From the NCBI RefSeq assembly GCF_900108105.1, contig NZ_FNUR01000003.1:326263-390262 (forward strand): a DNA stretch of 64,000 nucleotides, written 5' to 3'. The notes beneath the pieces are model-generated. The model saw nothing but the letters and a program-made list of their open reading frames with translations. It searched no databases and was not told the DNA's origin. Source of the stretch: Butyrivibrio sp. Su6 (lineage in GTDB: Bacteria; Bacillota; Clostridia; Lachnospirales; Lachnospiraceae). The position numbers and the translations under genes are program-made. This document shows, piece after piece, positions 29,321 through 38,117 of the stretch. Every line of letters starts with the position of its first letter. The stretch's first letter is position 1.

Positions 29321-30520
29321 TTACTGCTCTGCAACCATATCAAGAGCAGCCCTTATAACTTGATCCATATTGTAATACTTGTACTGGCCAAGTCTTCCGC
29401 CAAAGAGGATGTTCCTGTACTCGCCGGCAAGTTCTGTGTACTGTGAAAAGAGCTTATTATTCTTTTCATCATTCATTGGATAATATGGCTCATCGCCATG
29501 CTTCCAGTTTGCAGGATACTCTCTTGTTATGATAGTTCCTTTGCCCGTGCCGTACTCGAAGTGCTTATGCTCGATCATCCTTGTATAAGGAATATCTCTT
29601 TCTGTATAGTTGACAACCGCATTGCCCTGGTAGTTATCAACATCAGGAAGTTCCTCAGTCTCGAATCTAAGTGATCTGTACTCAAGGGTTCCAAGCTTGT
29701 AACCAAAGAATTCGTCAATCATACCTGTGAAAAGAATCTTCTCGAAACTGTCACCATTTACTGATTCAAAAGGCTGCGCAGGAAGATTGCCCTCCATCTT
29801 TACAAAGTCATAATAATCAGTATCTGTCTTAACAGTTATAGAACCTGAGACAAATGGCACTTCTCCCTCTTTTCCGATCAAAAGAAGCTTCTCAACAAGT
29901 GCAGTGTAACCTCCCATAGGGATACCCTGATATCTGTCATTGAAGTAGTTGTTGTCATAGATATATCTCATAGGAAGTCTCTTGATGATAAAGGCAGGAA
30001 GGTCCTTGCAGTCTCTTCCCCACTGCTTCTCAGTATAGCCCTTAACAAGTTTCTCATAGATATCTCTACCGGCAAGAGAAAGAGCCTGCTCCTCAAGGTT
30101 GTCAGCAACAAACTCAGTTGTGCCCTTCTCCCTGTTCATTCTCTCTATTTCTTCACCGGCCTGCTTGTCAATAATAGCCTTTGCTTCAGCAGGAGTCTTG
30201 ATTCCCCACATCTTACTGAAGGTGTTCATGTTAAATGGAAGATTGTAAAGTTCATCCTTATAAGAAGCTACAGGGCAGTTAATATAGTTATTGAATTCAG
30301 CAAACCTGTTAACATAGTCCCACACCTCTTTATCTGAAGTGTGAAAAATGTGCGCGCCGTACTTATGCACATTTATTCCCATTTTGTTCTCTGTATAAAT
30401 ATTTCCGGCCACCTGTGACCTTTTGTCTATAACAAGGACACTCTTGCCCTTAACAGCCATTTCATGCGCGAACACAGCTCCGAAAAGCCCCGCTCCAACC
30501 ACCAGATAATCGTATTTCAT
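29321..30520 (-). CDS. glf: UDP-galactopyranose mutase
   Basis: A 399-residue flavoenzyme converting UDP-galactopyranose to UDP-galactofuranose for surface glycans. The N-terminal FAD-binding YLVVGAGLFGAVFAHE and the conserved YGAHIFHTSDKEVWDYVNRF and KQWGRDCKDLPAFIIKRLPM blocks are present, with the C-terminal GRLGQYKYYNMDQVI. The length is typical. It has an extended -10 promoter upstream (TGTTATAAT, minus strand), inside the terminator of the preceding XRE gene. It suggests galactofuranose in the cell-surface polymer made here. Confidence 0.97.
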   Translation of the reverse strand: MKYDYLVVGAGLFGAVFAHEMAVKGKSVLVIDKRSQVAGNIYTENKMGINVHKYGAHIFHTSDKEVWDYVNRFAEFNNYINCPVASYKDELYNLPFNMNTFSKMWGIKTPAEAKAIIDKQAGEEIERMNREKGTTEFVADNLEEQALSLAGRDIYEKLVKGYTEKQWGRDCKDLPAFIIKRLPMRYIYDNNYFNDRYQGIPMGGYTALVEKLLLIGKEGEVPFVSGSITVKTDTDYYDFVKMEGNLPAQPFESVNGDSFEKILFTGMIDEFFGYKLGTLEYRSLRFETEELPDVDNYQGNAVVNYTERDIPYTRMIEHKHFEYGTGKGTIITREYPANWKHGDEPYYPMNDEKNNKLFSQYTELAGEYRNILFGGRLGQYKYYNMDQVIRAALDMVAEQ

Positions 30521-30557
30521 GATACTTCTCCTATCTCAATTTATGATTATATCTGCT

Positions 30558-30567
30558 ACATTATAAC
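30558..30567 (-). promoter_or_regulatory. Extended -10 promoter of glf
   Basis: TGTTATAAT on the minus strand gives a consensus TATAAT (30560-30565) with an upstream TG. No good -35 box is visible at 17 bases. It lies 40 bases before the glf start. Confidence 0.5.
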
Positions 30568-30571
30568 AGAA

Positions 30572-30605
30572 AAAAAATAGCTATGCGACTTATGTCACAT
30601 AGCTA
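30572..30605 (-). terminator. Terminator after the XRE-like gene
   Basis: An interrupted 11-bp stem (TAGCTATG-c-GAC / GTC-a-CATAGCTA, 30578-30605) is followed by a T7-8 run on the minus strand, 57 bases after the gene's stop. Confidence 0.8.
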
Positions 30606-30661
30606 CTTAAATTTTCAATATAAAGCACTTACCTGTATATGGTCATGCGCCACTTTTGAAA

Positions 30662-30997
30662 TCAGTCAGCCTGGTACTTATCAAGCTGTGAGAAGTCACC
30701 CATCATATCAAGGATTTTCTTGCGTCCAGCCTTGTTAAGCTTAACATACTGCTGCATAACGCGGTTCTCAACAATCTTCTTGCCAAGATCAGTTCCCTGC
30801 TCCAGTGTTGAAAAATCAACTGGATTCAAGTTAAGACGATCGCACATCTTTATAACTGTACCGTAAGCCATACCCTCGATCCCCCTATCAAGTGCTGTAA
30901 CAAGTGTGCTATATGGAATAGACATATCTATTGCGAACTGTCTGACACTCTTATACTGCTGTAAGATTTCTCTTTTTAAAATTTCTGCCTTTGTCAT
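30662..30997 (-). CDS. Small XRE-like helix-turn-helix regulator
   Basis: A 111-residue protein. Residues 8-58 form a Cro/C1-type helix-turn-helix (SVRQFAIDMSIPYSTLVTAL, then GTVIKMCDRLNLNPVDF). The C-terminal 45 residues are charged and helical (NKAGRKKILDMMGDFSQ), which fits a dimerisation part. It is transcribed alone, between terminators. Three copies of a 17-bp dyad (TRACG-N6-CGTYA) lie upstream, one on its -35 box, so it probably regulates itself. Its targets are unknown; the neighbouring glycan genes are possible. Confidence 0.75.
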   Translation of the reverse strand: MTKAEILKREILQQYKSVRQFAIDMSIPYSTLVTALDRGIEGMAYGTVIKMCDRLNLNPVDFSTLEQGTDLGKKIVENRVMQQYVKLNKAGRKKILDMMGDFSQLDKYQAD

Positions 30998-31053
30998 GTC
31001 ATACCTCCTATTTATTTTTTATCTTGTGAATAATCATTCTTTTGGCAAAGTAA

Positions 31054-31082
31054 AGTCTACCACATTAACGTTTTTTCGTCAT
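31054..31082 (-). promoter_or_regulatory. Promoter of the XRE-like gene with overlapping operator
   Basis: ATGACG (31077-31082), a 17-base spacer and TAGACT (31054-31059) on the minus strand. The -35 box and the first part of the spacer are covered by dyad copy 1 (31065-31081). Confidence 0.5.
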
Positions 31083-31260
31083 TCACTTTTTAGGGGAATT
31101 TTCTAATAAATTTTCATCAAGTTTGACGAGGGTTTTTTGGCATTTTAACGAAAATGCATATGATAACAAGAATTTGCGAAAGTGTTCACACTTTTTTCAC
31201 AATTCATTGTTACAATGATGACTTTTTTACGTTAACAGCATATTGACGCACATTCGTTAA
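31065..31260. repeat. Three 17-bp operator-like dyads
   Basis: Three copies of TGAC(G/T)-N6-CGTTAA, all exactly 17 bp: 31065-31081 (inverted), 31219-31235 and 31244-31260. The ends form a dyad, TRACG...CGTYA. Copies 2 and 3 start 25 bp apart. A half copy (TTGACGAAAAAAC) lies at 31283-31295. The region 30998-31368 holds no gene; these repeats, the promoter and a terminator are all I see in it. Confidence 0.6.
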
Positions 31261-31287
31261 CCGAAGGAATTATCAGAACAATTGACG

Positions 31288-31316
31288 AAAAAACAAACAG
31301 CACCAGAGTGCTGTTT
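31288..31316 (-). terminator. Terminator of the six-gene glycan operon
   Basis: A 9-bp stem (AAACAGCAC / GTGCTGTTT, 31295-31316) with a four-base loop, followed by G and T6 on the minus strand, 53 bases after the zinc-ribbon gene. Confidence 0.85.
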
Positions 31317-31368
31317 ATCATCATATAATGTATGTTATTTTGTTTTGTGTCTATACCTGAATTCCGAA

Positions 31369-32106
31369 TTATCCCCTTATTTCCTGAATTCTATTGGTTA
31401 AATATACCATAATCTCATTGTAGGTATCTTTCGGAATACTATAAATTTTATGAACATTTCCCTCACATTGAACGTCTATAGCGCCCATTTTACGCCTAAC
31501 TGCGACGATTTTTATGAAGTCAGTCACATCAGTTTTATTTATCCTGTCAGGAGAAAACTCCATCCTGTCGCCGTAGATCTTAAGTTTTCCAACCATAAGT
31601 CCACTTGTAGCTTCTACATCATAGTCAGGCTCTTCCTCACCGAGGATCATCTGGAATCCCTTTTCTCCAATATCTGAAACCATTTTAGGCTCGGTAAACT
31701 GCTCAGCCGCAATCTCTTTAGGAGTATGGCCAGCTCCTGTTCCCTCCAAAGGATTCACATTTGTCTCAATAAGGCTTGTGAGAGAATTGAAATAAGCCCT
31801 GATCTCAAAGTCAGAATCTATAAGGATCTGTATTACTTTAGTCCTCACACCGCTTCTGAACTTGATAGTATGAAAGCCTCCGTTGATATTAAAAAAAACA
31901 CCATTTCCGGGCGTAGCCTCATAGAGAATTCTCTCATCCACAAAGATAAGCATCTCCCCGGCAACATTTTCTCTTTGCCCCACACTGTAAATAGTGATAA
32001 AAAATGTTTTGCTCTCGTCAAAGAGGCGAGTCCCGCAAAGGGGACAAAAATTTAGTTTTGAACTTATTTTATCATCTAAGATCTGCTTGCAATTATGACA
32101 ACGCAT
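31369..32106 (-). CDS. Zinc-ribbon protein of unknown function
   Basis: A 245-residue protein. The N-terminus is a four-cysteine zinc ribbon (CHNC at 3-6 and CPLC about 16 residues later), of the 'zinc-ribbon domain' type common in Lachnospiraceae. Residues 30-110 are beta-rich. The C-terminal part (about 150-245; VGKLKIYGDRMEFSPDRINK) resembles a PH/GRAM-like fold. No enzyme motif is visible. It is the last gene of the operon 37989-31369, three bases after the glycosyltransferase. Confidence 0.7.
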   Translation of the reverse strand: MRCHNCKQILDDKISSKLNFCPLCGTRLFDESKTFFITIYSVGQRENVAGEMLIFVDERILYEATPGNGVFFNINGGFHTIKFRSGVRTKVIQILIDSDFEIRAYFNSLTSLIETNVNPLEGTGAGHTPKEIAAEQFTEPKMVSDIGEKGFQMILGEEEPDYDVEATSGLMVGKLKIYGDRMEFSPDRINKTDVTDFIKIVAVRRKMGAIDVQCEGNVHKIYSIPKDTYNEIMVYLTNRIQEIRG

Positions 32107-32109
32107 TGA

Positions 32110-33654
32110 CTACTCTTCGTCTCCTTTGAAAAATTCCTCATCTATAATGATACCATTTTGTTTGACAAATTGTGAAGCCCTCACCTTGCACACGTCAGTC
32201 CTGTCTATTAAAGCCACGTCAAAAGAATGATTCTTCCAGGGCAGTCTGCAGAGATTTAGATCCCCCCAGGCGACCGAATCGGCCATATTTCTTGCGATGC
32301 TTGCTGCAAAAGGCACCCTGCAAACGCCCGCCACATATATATCAGGAATTTCATGTTTTAAAAACGATGCAGTAGCCCCAAATCCGCAGGTAAAATCAAT
32401 TACTCTCAGTGGTTCTTTTCGCTCATTATATAGCTCCACTATTGCCTTACAGGCTTCATCCCAGTGAAGGCTGTAGCCCCAGACATCAAATCCCCACTTG
32501 TCTATAAACTTCTGTCGTCCTTTTTCCATGGCGTCATTATGCCCCTCAAAACCGCTGCCTCCATGGTGATAGATAAAGCTGTTATCGCAGACAAGCTGCA
32601 TAAATCCCGCTCTTGCAAGCCTCATTCCAAGGTCATCATCCTCAAAATACCCCGGGGAGAAGAGTCCGTCAAACACATCCCTTCCAGGTGCCACCACATC
32701 AAGGGCTTCTTTGGAGACCATAAGTGCAAAGCCTGTAAGTCTAAAACGCCTGATATAAGGATCATGCTTTGGTATACTCATATCCTTTGAATAGCTATTA
32801 AAGATCCTAAGGCTCTCCTCAAGAGGAAGTTCCTTGTGCCACAGCTGTCCCAGGTCTCTCCCTGCATACTTTTCAAAATTCTTTGGCTCTATTTCCTGAA
32901 GTGATGCGCTGTTTGACAAAGCCGACACTGCGCCGACATTTCTGTCCTCATAAAGTCCCATTCTAAGGAAGAACACAGCGTTTGGCATAAGTACCGCATC
33001 ATTATTTAAAAAGAAAATATCCCTGTCCTTATCACAGTTTTTGGCTCCTAGGTTGCAGCCTAAGGGAAAGCCCATATTTTCTTCATTCTCAATAAGCCTA
33101 AAGTCATATGAAGCAGAGCCTTCCTTTTCTCTCAGATACTCTTTTACCATTTCATCAGTGGAATTATTATCCACGACCACAACCTCTGTATCCTCAAGAA
33201 AACAGGTATTTTCAATGCTCTCAATGCACTTTTTCAAAAGCTCAGGATCATTGTAAGAAAGTACCATTATACTTAGCTTTTTTACCCTGAGCGAGCAGTC
33301 TTTTTCCAATTCAAAAAGCATATCTCTGATAGCCGCAGCATCCTCGGGCACCTCACAATAAAGAAGTGCCTGCTGCACACAAAGATATGCTTTATTAATG
33401 TTTACGTCCTTATAAAAAAGTCCCAACATGTAAAAGAGCTCATAGTTTTGGGGATCATACTTCATCCCCCTTGCTATAGCATCAAATTCTGCAAAACTGT
33501 CCTCAAGCGCCTCCCAGAGAGAGGCCTCAAGAAGGCAAAGTCTGGCCGCATCCTCATCAGTCTGCCGGTCAATATGAAGAAACTCCTCCTGGAACTCGTA
33601 GAGGGCCTCCTTGTAATCTCCGCTTGAAATCAGCTCCTGCAGTCTTTCGTACAT
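32110..33654 (-). CDS. TPR - GT2 glycosyltransferase - methyltransferase-like three-domain protein
   Basis: A 514-residue protein. Residues 1-115 are TPR-like helices (LYEFQEEFLHID; NYELFYMLGLFYKDVNINKA). Residues 125-400 are a GT2 domain: IMVLSYNDPELLKKCIESI, VVVDNNSTDE, FFLNNDAVLM (NND metal site) and a YFEDDDLGMRLARAGF acceptor-side motif. Residues about 410-505 look like a degenerate Rossmann methyltransferase (VIDFTCGFGATASFL ... SFDVALIDRTDV). TPR-GT2 proteins often glycosylate proteins, including flagellin, in clostridia. It is in one operon with CDP-sugar genes. Confidence 0.8.
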   Translation of the reverse strand: MYERLQELISSGDYKEALYEFQEEFLHIDRQTDEDAARLCLLEASLWEALEDSFAEFDAIARGMKYDPQNYELFYMLGLFYKDVNINKAYLCVQQALLYCEVPEDAAAIRDMLFELEKDCSLRVKKLSIMVLSYNDPELLKKCIESIENTCFLEDTEVVVVDNNSTDEMVKEYLREKEGSASYDFRLIENEENMGFPLGCNLGAKNCDKDRDIFFLNNDAVLMPNAVFFLRMGLYEDRNVGAVSALSNSASLQEIEPKNFEKYAGRDLGQLWHKELPLEESLRIFNSYSKDMSIPKHDPYIRRFRLTGFALMVSKEALDVVAPGRDVFDGLFSPGYFEDDDLGMRLARAGFMQLVCDNSFIYHHGGSGFEGHNDAMEKGRQKFIDKWGFDVWGYSLHWDEACKAIVELYNERKEPLRVIDFTCGFGATASFLKHEIPDIYVAGVCRVPFAASIARNMADSVAWGDLNLCRLPWKNHSFDVALIDRTDVCKVRASQFVKQNGIIIDEEFFKGDEE

Positions 33655-33657
33655 GTC

Positions 33658-34584
33658 TCACCTTACAGTTTGATCATAGTTATCGATAGAATCCAAAAAT
33701 GAAGTCTCAGCTCTAAATCCGGTATCTTCCATGAGCTTTTTCACCGATGGTTTAAAAGAAACATAGGGCATTGGATCATTTCCAAAGTGCAAAAGCTTTT
33801 CATCTGCCCCAAGATGATCTGCTGCCTCTTTTACAAAGGCTTTCAGCTCCTTATAATCGCCGCTTGCAATATTGTAAACTTCGCCATCTCTTCCTTTTTC
33901 TCCAAGAAGCATAATGGCCCTGGCTGCATCTTTTGCATCCAGATAGTCCCAATACTGTCTGCAGGAACTTAAGAATACATCTTCGCCTCTTTTTAGTTTC
34001 ATCACCAGATCCGGCAGCATTCTGCCAGATGGCTCATACTTTCCTATGAGGCTGAAAATTCTGCCCCACACAAAGTGTATTTCGGCTTTTTTCGCTTTAT
34101 TCTTTAGAAGATGGTAAGCTGCTGCCTTTGCAGCTCCATAGGCGGAAAACGGCTCTAAAAGCGCATTTTCATCAAGCTCTTTTGAATCAGTCTTAACACC
34201 ATACTCCGCCTGAGATCCAATGCCGACAAAGGCCACTTTAGCCCCTTTTTTAGCAAAAGAAATAGCGCTGTCCATAGCTTTAAGGCTTCCGTCTATGTTT
34301 TTTAGCTGAGCATCAAAGTCATCCCTTCCACCGCCCCAGGACAGGTGAAAAAAGATAACCTCTTTATCCTTAACATCCTCTTCATCAATAAGAGTCCCAA
34401 TCTTGTCGTAGTCCTCCATATTGATGAAGCGTGATTTCAAATTTTGAACATTTCCAAATCTGTCATTGTGGAGTGAACCTTCTCTTCCAATGGCATAAAC
34501 AACATAGTCATTTTCCAAAAGTTCCTCTACAAGATTGACACCTGCAAATCCAAATGCGCCTGTTACAATAGCAGTCCTCATCAT
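33658..34584 (-). CDS. NAD-dependent epimerase/dehydratase, likely CDP-deoxyhexose reductase or synthase
   Basis: A 308-residue extended short-chain dehydrogenase. The Rossmann motif GAFGFAG lies at residues 9-15 and the catalytic YxxxK is in FSAYGAAKAAAYH. Following directly after RfbH and RfbG homologues, it is a good candidate for the last step of a CDP-3,6-dideoxyhexose (for example paratose or abequose) pathway, which is a 4-reductase of this family. The exact sugar cannot be told from sequence. Its ATG overlaps the rfbH stop by four bases. Confidence 0.8.
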   Translation of the reverse strand: MMRTAIVTGAFGFAGVNLVEELLENDYVVYAIGREGSLHNDRFGNVQNLKSRFINMEDYDKIGTLIDEEDVKDKEVIFFHLSWGGGRDDFDAQLKNIDGSLKAMDSAISFAKKGAKVAFVGIGSQAEYGVKTDSKELDENALLEPFSAYGAAKAAAYHLLKNKAKKAEIHFVWGRIFSLIGKYEPSGRMLPDLVMKLKRGEDVFLSSCRQYWDYLDAKDAARAIMLLGEKGRDGEVYNIASGDYKELKAFVKEAADHLGADEKLLHFGNDPMPYVSFKPSVKKLMEDTGFRAETSFLDSIDNYDQTVR

Positions 34585-35930
34585 TCCCTTCCAAGGGCCT
34601 TTCTGATAATGCTGGCCATAAACTTAATCTTTTTCTCATTCATTCCCGGATAAACGCCTACCCAGAATGCATTGTTCATAACTCTATCTGTAACTTCAAG
34701 AGAACCTACAACTCTGTAGTCTGTGCCCTCTTTATACTCAGCAAAGCAAGGATGTCTCAAGATATTTCCAGAGAAAAGAAGTCTTGTCTGAATATTGTTT
34801 GCTTCAAGAGCCTTTGTTATATCATTTCTTGATACACCGCTCTCCTCTTTTACGCACATGATAAAGCCAAACCATGAAGGATTGGAGTTCTCTGCTGCCT
34901 CAGGAAGAATAAGAACATCGCTTACGCTCTCAAGCTCTTTTTTAAGCATTTCCCAGTTATTTCTGCGGGCATTTGCAAAAGGAATAAGCTTATCAAGCTG
35001 AGCACATCCAACTGCTGCCTGCATATCTGTTGCTTTGAGATTGTAACCAAGATGGCTGTATACGTATTTGTGGTCGTATCCAACAGGAAGGTCTCCAAAC
35101 TTGCCGTCAAATCTGTGGCCGCAGAAGTTGTCTTTTCCGGGAGGACATACACAGTCTCTTCCCCAGTCTCTGAAGCTTCTTACCATTCTGTGCAAGAGTC
35201 CGTTGTTGGTATAAACGCATCCGCCTTCTCCCATAGTGATATGGTGTGGCGGGTAAAAGCTTGATGTTCCGATATCGCCCCAGGTTCCTGTAAATCTTGT
35301 TTCACCGTCGATCTCATATTTTGAGCCGAGAGCATCACAGTTATCCTCAATAAGCCATAAATTATGCCTGTCGCAGAACTCTCTTACATGCTTTAAGTCG
35401 AAAGGATTACCTAAGGTATGCGCGATCATAACTGCCTTTGTCTTTTCACTCAAGGCCTCTTCAAGCCTGTTCACATCAATGTTGTACTGAGGAATTGTAA
35501 CGTCAACAAATACAGGAACTGCGCCGTACTGGATGATAGGTGCGATAGTTGTAGGGAATCCGCAGGCAACTGTTATTACTTCGTCGCCTTTTTTCACTCT
35601 TCTGTCCCCAAGTTCAGGAGCTGTAAGAGCCATAAATGCGATGAGGTTAGCTGAAGATCCGCTATTTACAAGGCTTACGCCCTTTACTCCAAGGAGCTTT
35701 CCAAATCTCTCTTCAAATTCATCTGTATATCTTCCAGCTGTAAGCCAGAAATCAAGGGATGAATCCACAAGGTTTTTAACTTCTTTCTCATCGAAGACTC
35801 TTCCTGAATAGGGAATCCTGTCACCTTCTTCAAAGCCTGTATTATCTACCTTCAAAAATTTATCATAGTAATCTGCCACAAGATCCAAGATTTGCTTTCT
35901 TGCAGCCTTTTGTGCTTCATTGTCTATCAT
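34581..35930 (-). CDS. rfbH: CDP-6-deoxy-xylo-hexulose 3-dehydrase (E1), RfbH family
   Basis: A 449-residue PMP-dependent dehydrase of the DegT/DnrJ fold. The usual PLP lysine is replaced by histidine in SSFYPPHHITMGEGG, the hallmark of E1 enzymes, which remove a hydroxyl rather than transfer an amino group. The iron-sulphur cysteines are in GRDCVCPPGKDNFCGHR. It removes the C3 hydroxyl of CDP-4-keto-6-deoxyglucose. The reductase partner (E3/AscD) is not in the window. It overlaps its neighbours by one to four bases. Confidence 0.9.
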   Translation of the reverse strand: MIDNEAQKAARKQILDLVADYYDKFLKVDNTGFEEGDRIPYSGRVFDEKEVKNLVDSSLDFWLTAGRYTDEFEERFGKLLGVKGVSLVNSGSSANLIAFMALTAPELGDRRVKKGDEVITVACGFPTTIAPIIQYGAVPVFVDVTIPQYNIDVNRLEEALSEKTKAVMIAHTLGNPFDLKHVREFCDRHNLWLIEDNCDALGSKYEIDGETRFTGTWGDIGTSSFYPPHHITMGEGGCVYTNNGLLHRMVRSFRDWGRDCVCPPGKDNFCGHRFDGKFGDLPVGYDHKYVYSHLGYNLKATDMQAAVGCAQLDKLIPFANARRNNWEMLKKELESVSDVLILPEAAENSNPSWFGFIMCVKEESGVSRNDITKALEANNIQTRLLFSGNILRHPCFAEYKEGTDYRVVGSLEVTDRVMNNAFWVGVYPGMNEKKIKFMASIIRKALGRE

Positions 35931-36967
35931 TAATTAAAATACTCCTTTATTTCTTTTTCCATAACTTCTATTGCGTGCCCCTCAAGGTACCCACGGGTCC
36001 ACTCAGCCGTCTTTTCAACAGCCATATCAATATCCCACTTTGGCGCCCAGCCCAGTCTGCTCTTAATTTTTGAGCAGTCGAGCTTAAGATAATTGGCCTC
36101 GTGAGGTCCATTATCAGATTTAATCTCAATATCAGGCTTGCCATATTTTTCCTTAAATAACCTGGCAATCTTAAGGGTGGTAACAGCATCAGACTCGTTG
36201 GGACCTACATTATAGTAGCCCGCATAACCACCATCTTCATACTGCTTCTGAGCGATCAAAAGATATGCTGACAAAGCCTCAAGTACATGCTGATATGGCC
36301 TTGTAGAATCAGGATTTCTAAGTGTTATCTTTTGTCCGCTTCTGGCCGCTCTTACGCAGTCAGGAACAATCCTGTCTTTTGCAAAATCACCGCCGCCTAT
36401 AACATTTCCGGCTCTGGCTGTGGATGTAGCAATTCCAAGTTCCTTAAAAAAAGAATTGATATATGAATGAGTGACAAGCTCAGAACAGGACTTGCTGTTG
36501 GAATACGGGTCATAGCCGTCCAGCTTCTCATCCTCTCTGTAGCCCCATTCCCACTCATTGTTCTGATAAACCTTATCAGTTGTAACATTCAAAAAAGATC
36601 TGACAGTGCCTGACTCTCTCACGCACTCGCAGATATTTACCGTACCCATGACATTTGTTTCATAGGTATAGCGCGGTCTTTCATAAGAATCTCTGACAAT
36701 GGGCTGGGCAGCCAGATGAAAAACTATCTCCGGTTTTGCCTCGTCAAAGAAACTTTTTAATTTGTCAAAATCTCTGATATCTCCAATACATGAGCAAATA
36801 TCATCACCCACTTTGGAAATCTCAAATAAATTCTCATCTCCCTCAGGAGATAATGCATAGCCATAGACTTTAGCTCCGGCCATGACCAGGATCTTGGTCA
36901 GCCAGCTTCCCTTAAAGCCTGTATGCCCGGTGACAAGCACCCTTTTTCCTTTGTAAAACTCTAACAT
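35930..36967 (-). CDS. rfbG: CDP-glucose 4,6-dehydratase
   Basis: A 345-residue short-chain dehydrogenase-type enzyme. Rossmann motif GHTGFKGSW at residues 14-22; catalytic YSNSKSCSE (YxxxK); FLNVTTDKVYQNNEWEWGYR and NPDSTRPYQHVLE are characteristic of the CDP-glucose (RfbG/AscB) group. It makes CDP-4-keto-6-deoxyglucose for RfbH. The cytidylyltransferase that makes CDP-glucose (RfbF) is not in this operon and must lie elsewhere. Confidence 0.92.
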   Translation of the reverse strand: MLEFYKGKRVLVTGHTGFKGSWLTKILVMAGAKVYGYALSPEGDENLFEISKVGDDICSCIGDIRDFDKLKSFFDEAKPEIVFHLAAQPIVRDSYERPRYTYETNVMGTVNICECVRESGTVRSFLNVTTDKVYQNNEWEWGYREDEKLDGYDPYSNSKSCSELVTHSYINSFFKELGIATSTARAGNVIGGGDFAKDRIVPDCVRAARSGQKITLRNPDSTRPYQHVLEALSAYLLIAQKQYEDGGYAGYYNVGPNESDAVTTLKIARLFKEKYGKPDIEIKSDNGPHEANYLKLDCSKIKSRLGWAPKWDIDMAVEKTAEWTRGYLEGHAIEVMEKEIKEYFN

Positions 36968-37989
36968 TACTCTTCCTTTTGTACTTCTAAAGCTTCCTTT
37001 TCATAATCTTCTGCAAGCTCACTGTTGCCAAGGGCTCTGTAGCATTTGGCAATCGCAAGCCTTGGAAGCTCTTTTGATTTTTTAACATCCAGAATGCTCT
37101 CGCACTCGTATGCTGCATTATAATACCACACTATAGCCTCATCATAGTCCTTTTGGCTATAGTAAAAATCACCAAGTTCGTAGCAAACCTCACTGGACAT
37201 TTCAGTTATTGCGTCTTTTAAGGCATACTTCAAAAGAGCTGACACATCTCCCTCTATCACAGCAATATGCGACAGAATGCAGCTTCCCTCTTTTATCTCA
37301 TCAAGACTTCTGTGGGTATCCTTTAGTGATTCTTCAAAAAAACTTTTTGCTTTCAAAAAGTCATCATCAGTTCCGGCCATCATCAGCTCTCTTGCATACA
37401 TCCCATAAAGGCGCCTTGACAGGAATTTCCCATCTGCGATGGCCTTTCTGAATGTATTCAAATCTCTGGCAGAGTGATTCTCACCGGGATTGTGTATGAT
37501 CTCAATCTCAGAATTAACGATAACAGGATCCAAAACCACCTGTTCATGAATAGGGTCTTCCCATGTAAAATACCTGACTCTCTTAAAGAGCTTTGGTCTT
37601 AATTCTCTATCAAAGTTATAAACCGTCCTAAAAGACAACTGGTTACAATAGTACATCTGTACGATGTCAATATCAAGCTCTTCCAGATCTCTTTTCATCT
37701 GCAAAAACCTTTCCCTGTTTGTCTCATCCAGCTCCTCATCTGCATCTGCCGAATATATGTAGTCACAGGTTGCCTTGGAAAAAGAGAAATTTCTGGCCTC
37801 ACTAAAATCTCCGGTCCACTTAAAGTCGTAAACTTTAGCACCGAAGGCATTCGCAATTTCTTTTGTCCTGTCTGTAGACCCGGTATCAACCACAATCATC
37901 TCGTCAACAAGGCCTTTTAGGCTGCCAAGGCACTTCTCAAGGCAATTTTCTTCATTTTTAACTATCATACAGAGACTGATCGTAACCAT
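36967..37989 (-). CDS. GT2 glycosyltransferase with C-terminal TPR repeats
   Basis: A 340-residue protein. Residues 1-220 are a GT2 domain (SLCMIVKNEENCLEKCLGSL, VVDTGSTDRT, YSADADEELDE with the DAD site). Residues about 225-335 are TPR repeats (SEVCYELGDFYYSQKDYDEA; LPRLAIAKCYRALGNSELAE). This arrangement is shared with the SunS group, which glycosylates peptides, and with many clostridial protein glycosyltransferases. It is the first gene of the operon ending at 31369; all junctions overlap or lie within four bases. Confidence 0.85.
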   Translation of the reverse strand: MVTISLCMIVKNEENCLEKCLGSLKGLVDEMIVVDTGSTDRTKEIANAFGAKVYDFKWTGDFSEARNFSFSKATCDYIYSADADEELDETNRERFLQMKRDLEELDIDIVQMYYCNQLSFRTVYNFDRELRPKLFKRVRYFTWEDPIHEQVVLDPVIVNSEIEIIHNPGENHSARDLNTFRKAIADGKFLSRRLYGMYARELMMAGTDDDFLKAKSFFEESLKDTHRSLDEIKEGSCILSHIAVIEGDVSALLKYALKDAITEMSSEVCYELGDFYYSQKDYDEAIVWYYNAAYECESILDVKKSKELPRLAIAKCYRALGNSELAEDYEKEALEVQKEE

Positions 37990-38117
37990 ACTATACCCCC
38001 TGGATATGCGATATTATTATAATAATCGTAACGTTTTATAGTATATTTTTCAATATCCTTTACCTTGAAACAAACATAATGTAAACTAAAAGGAGTTTTG
38101 AAAAGGGACATATTTTA

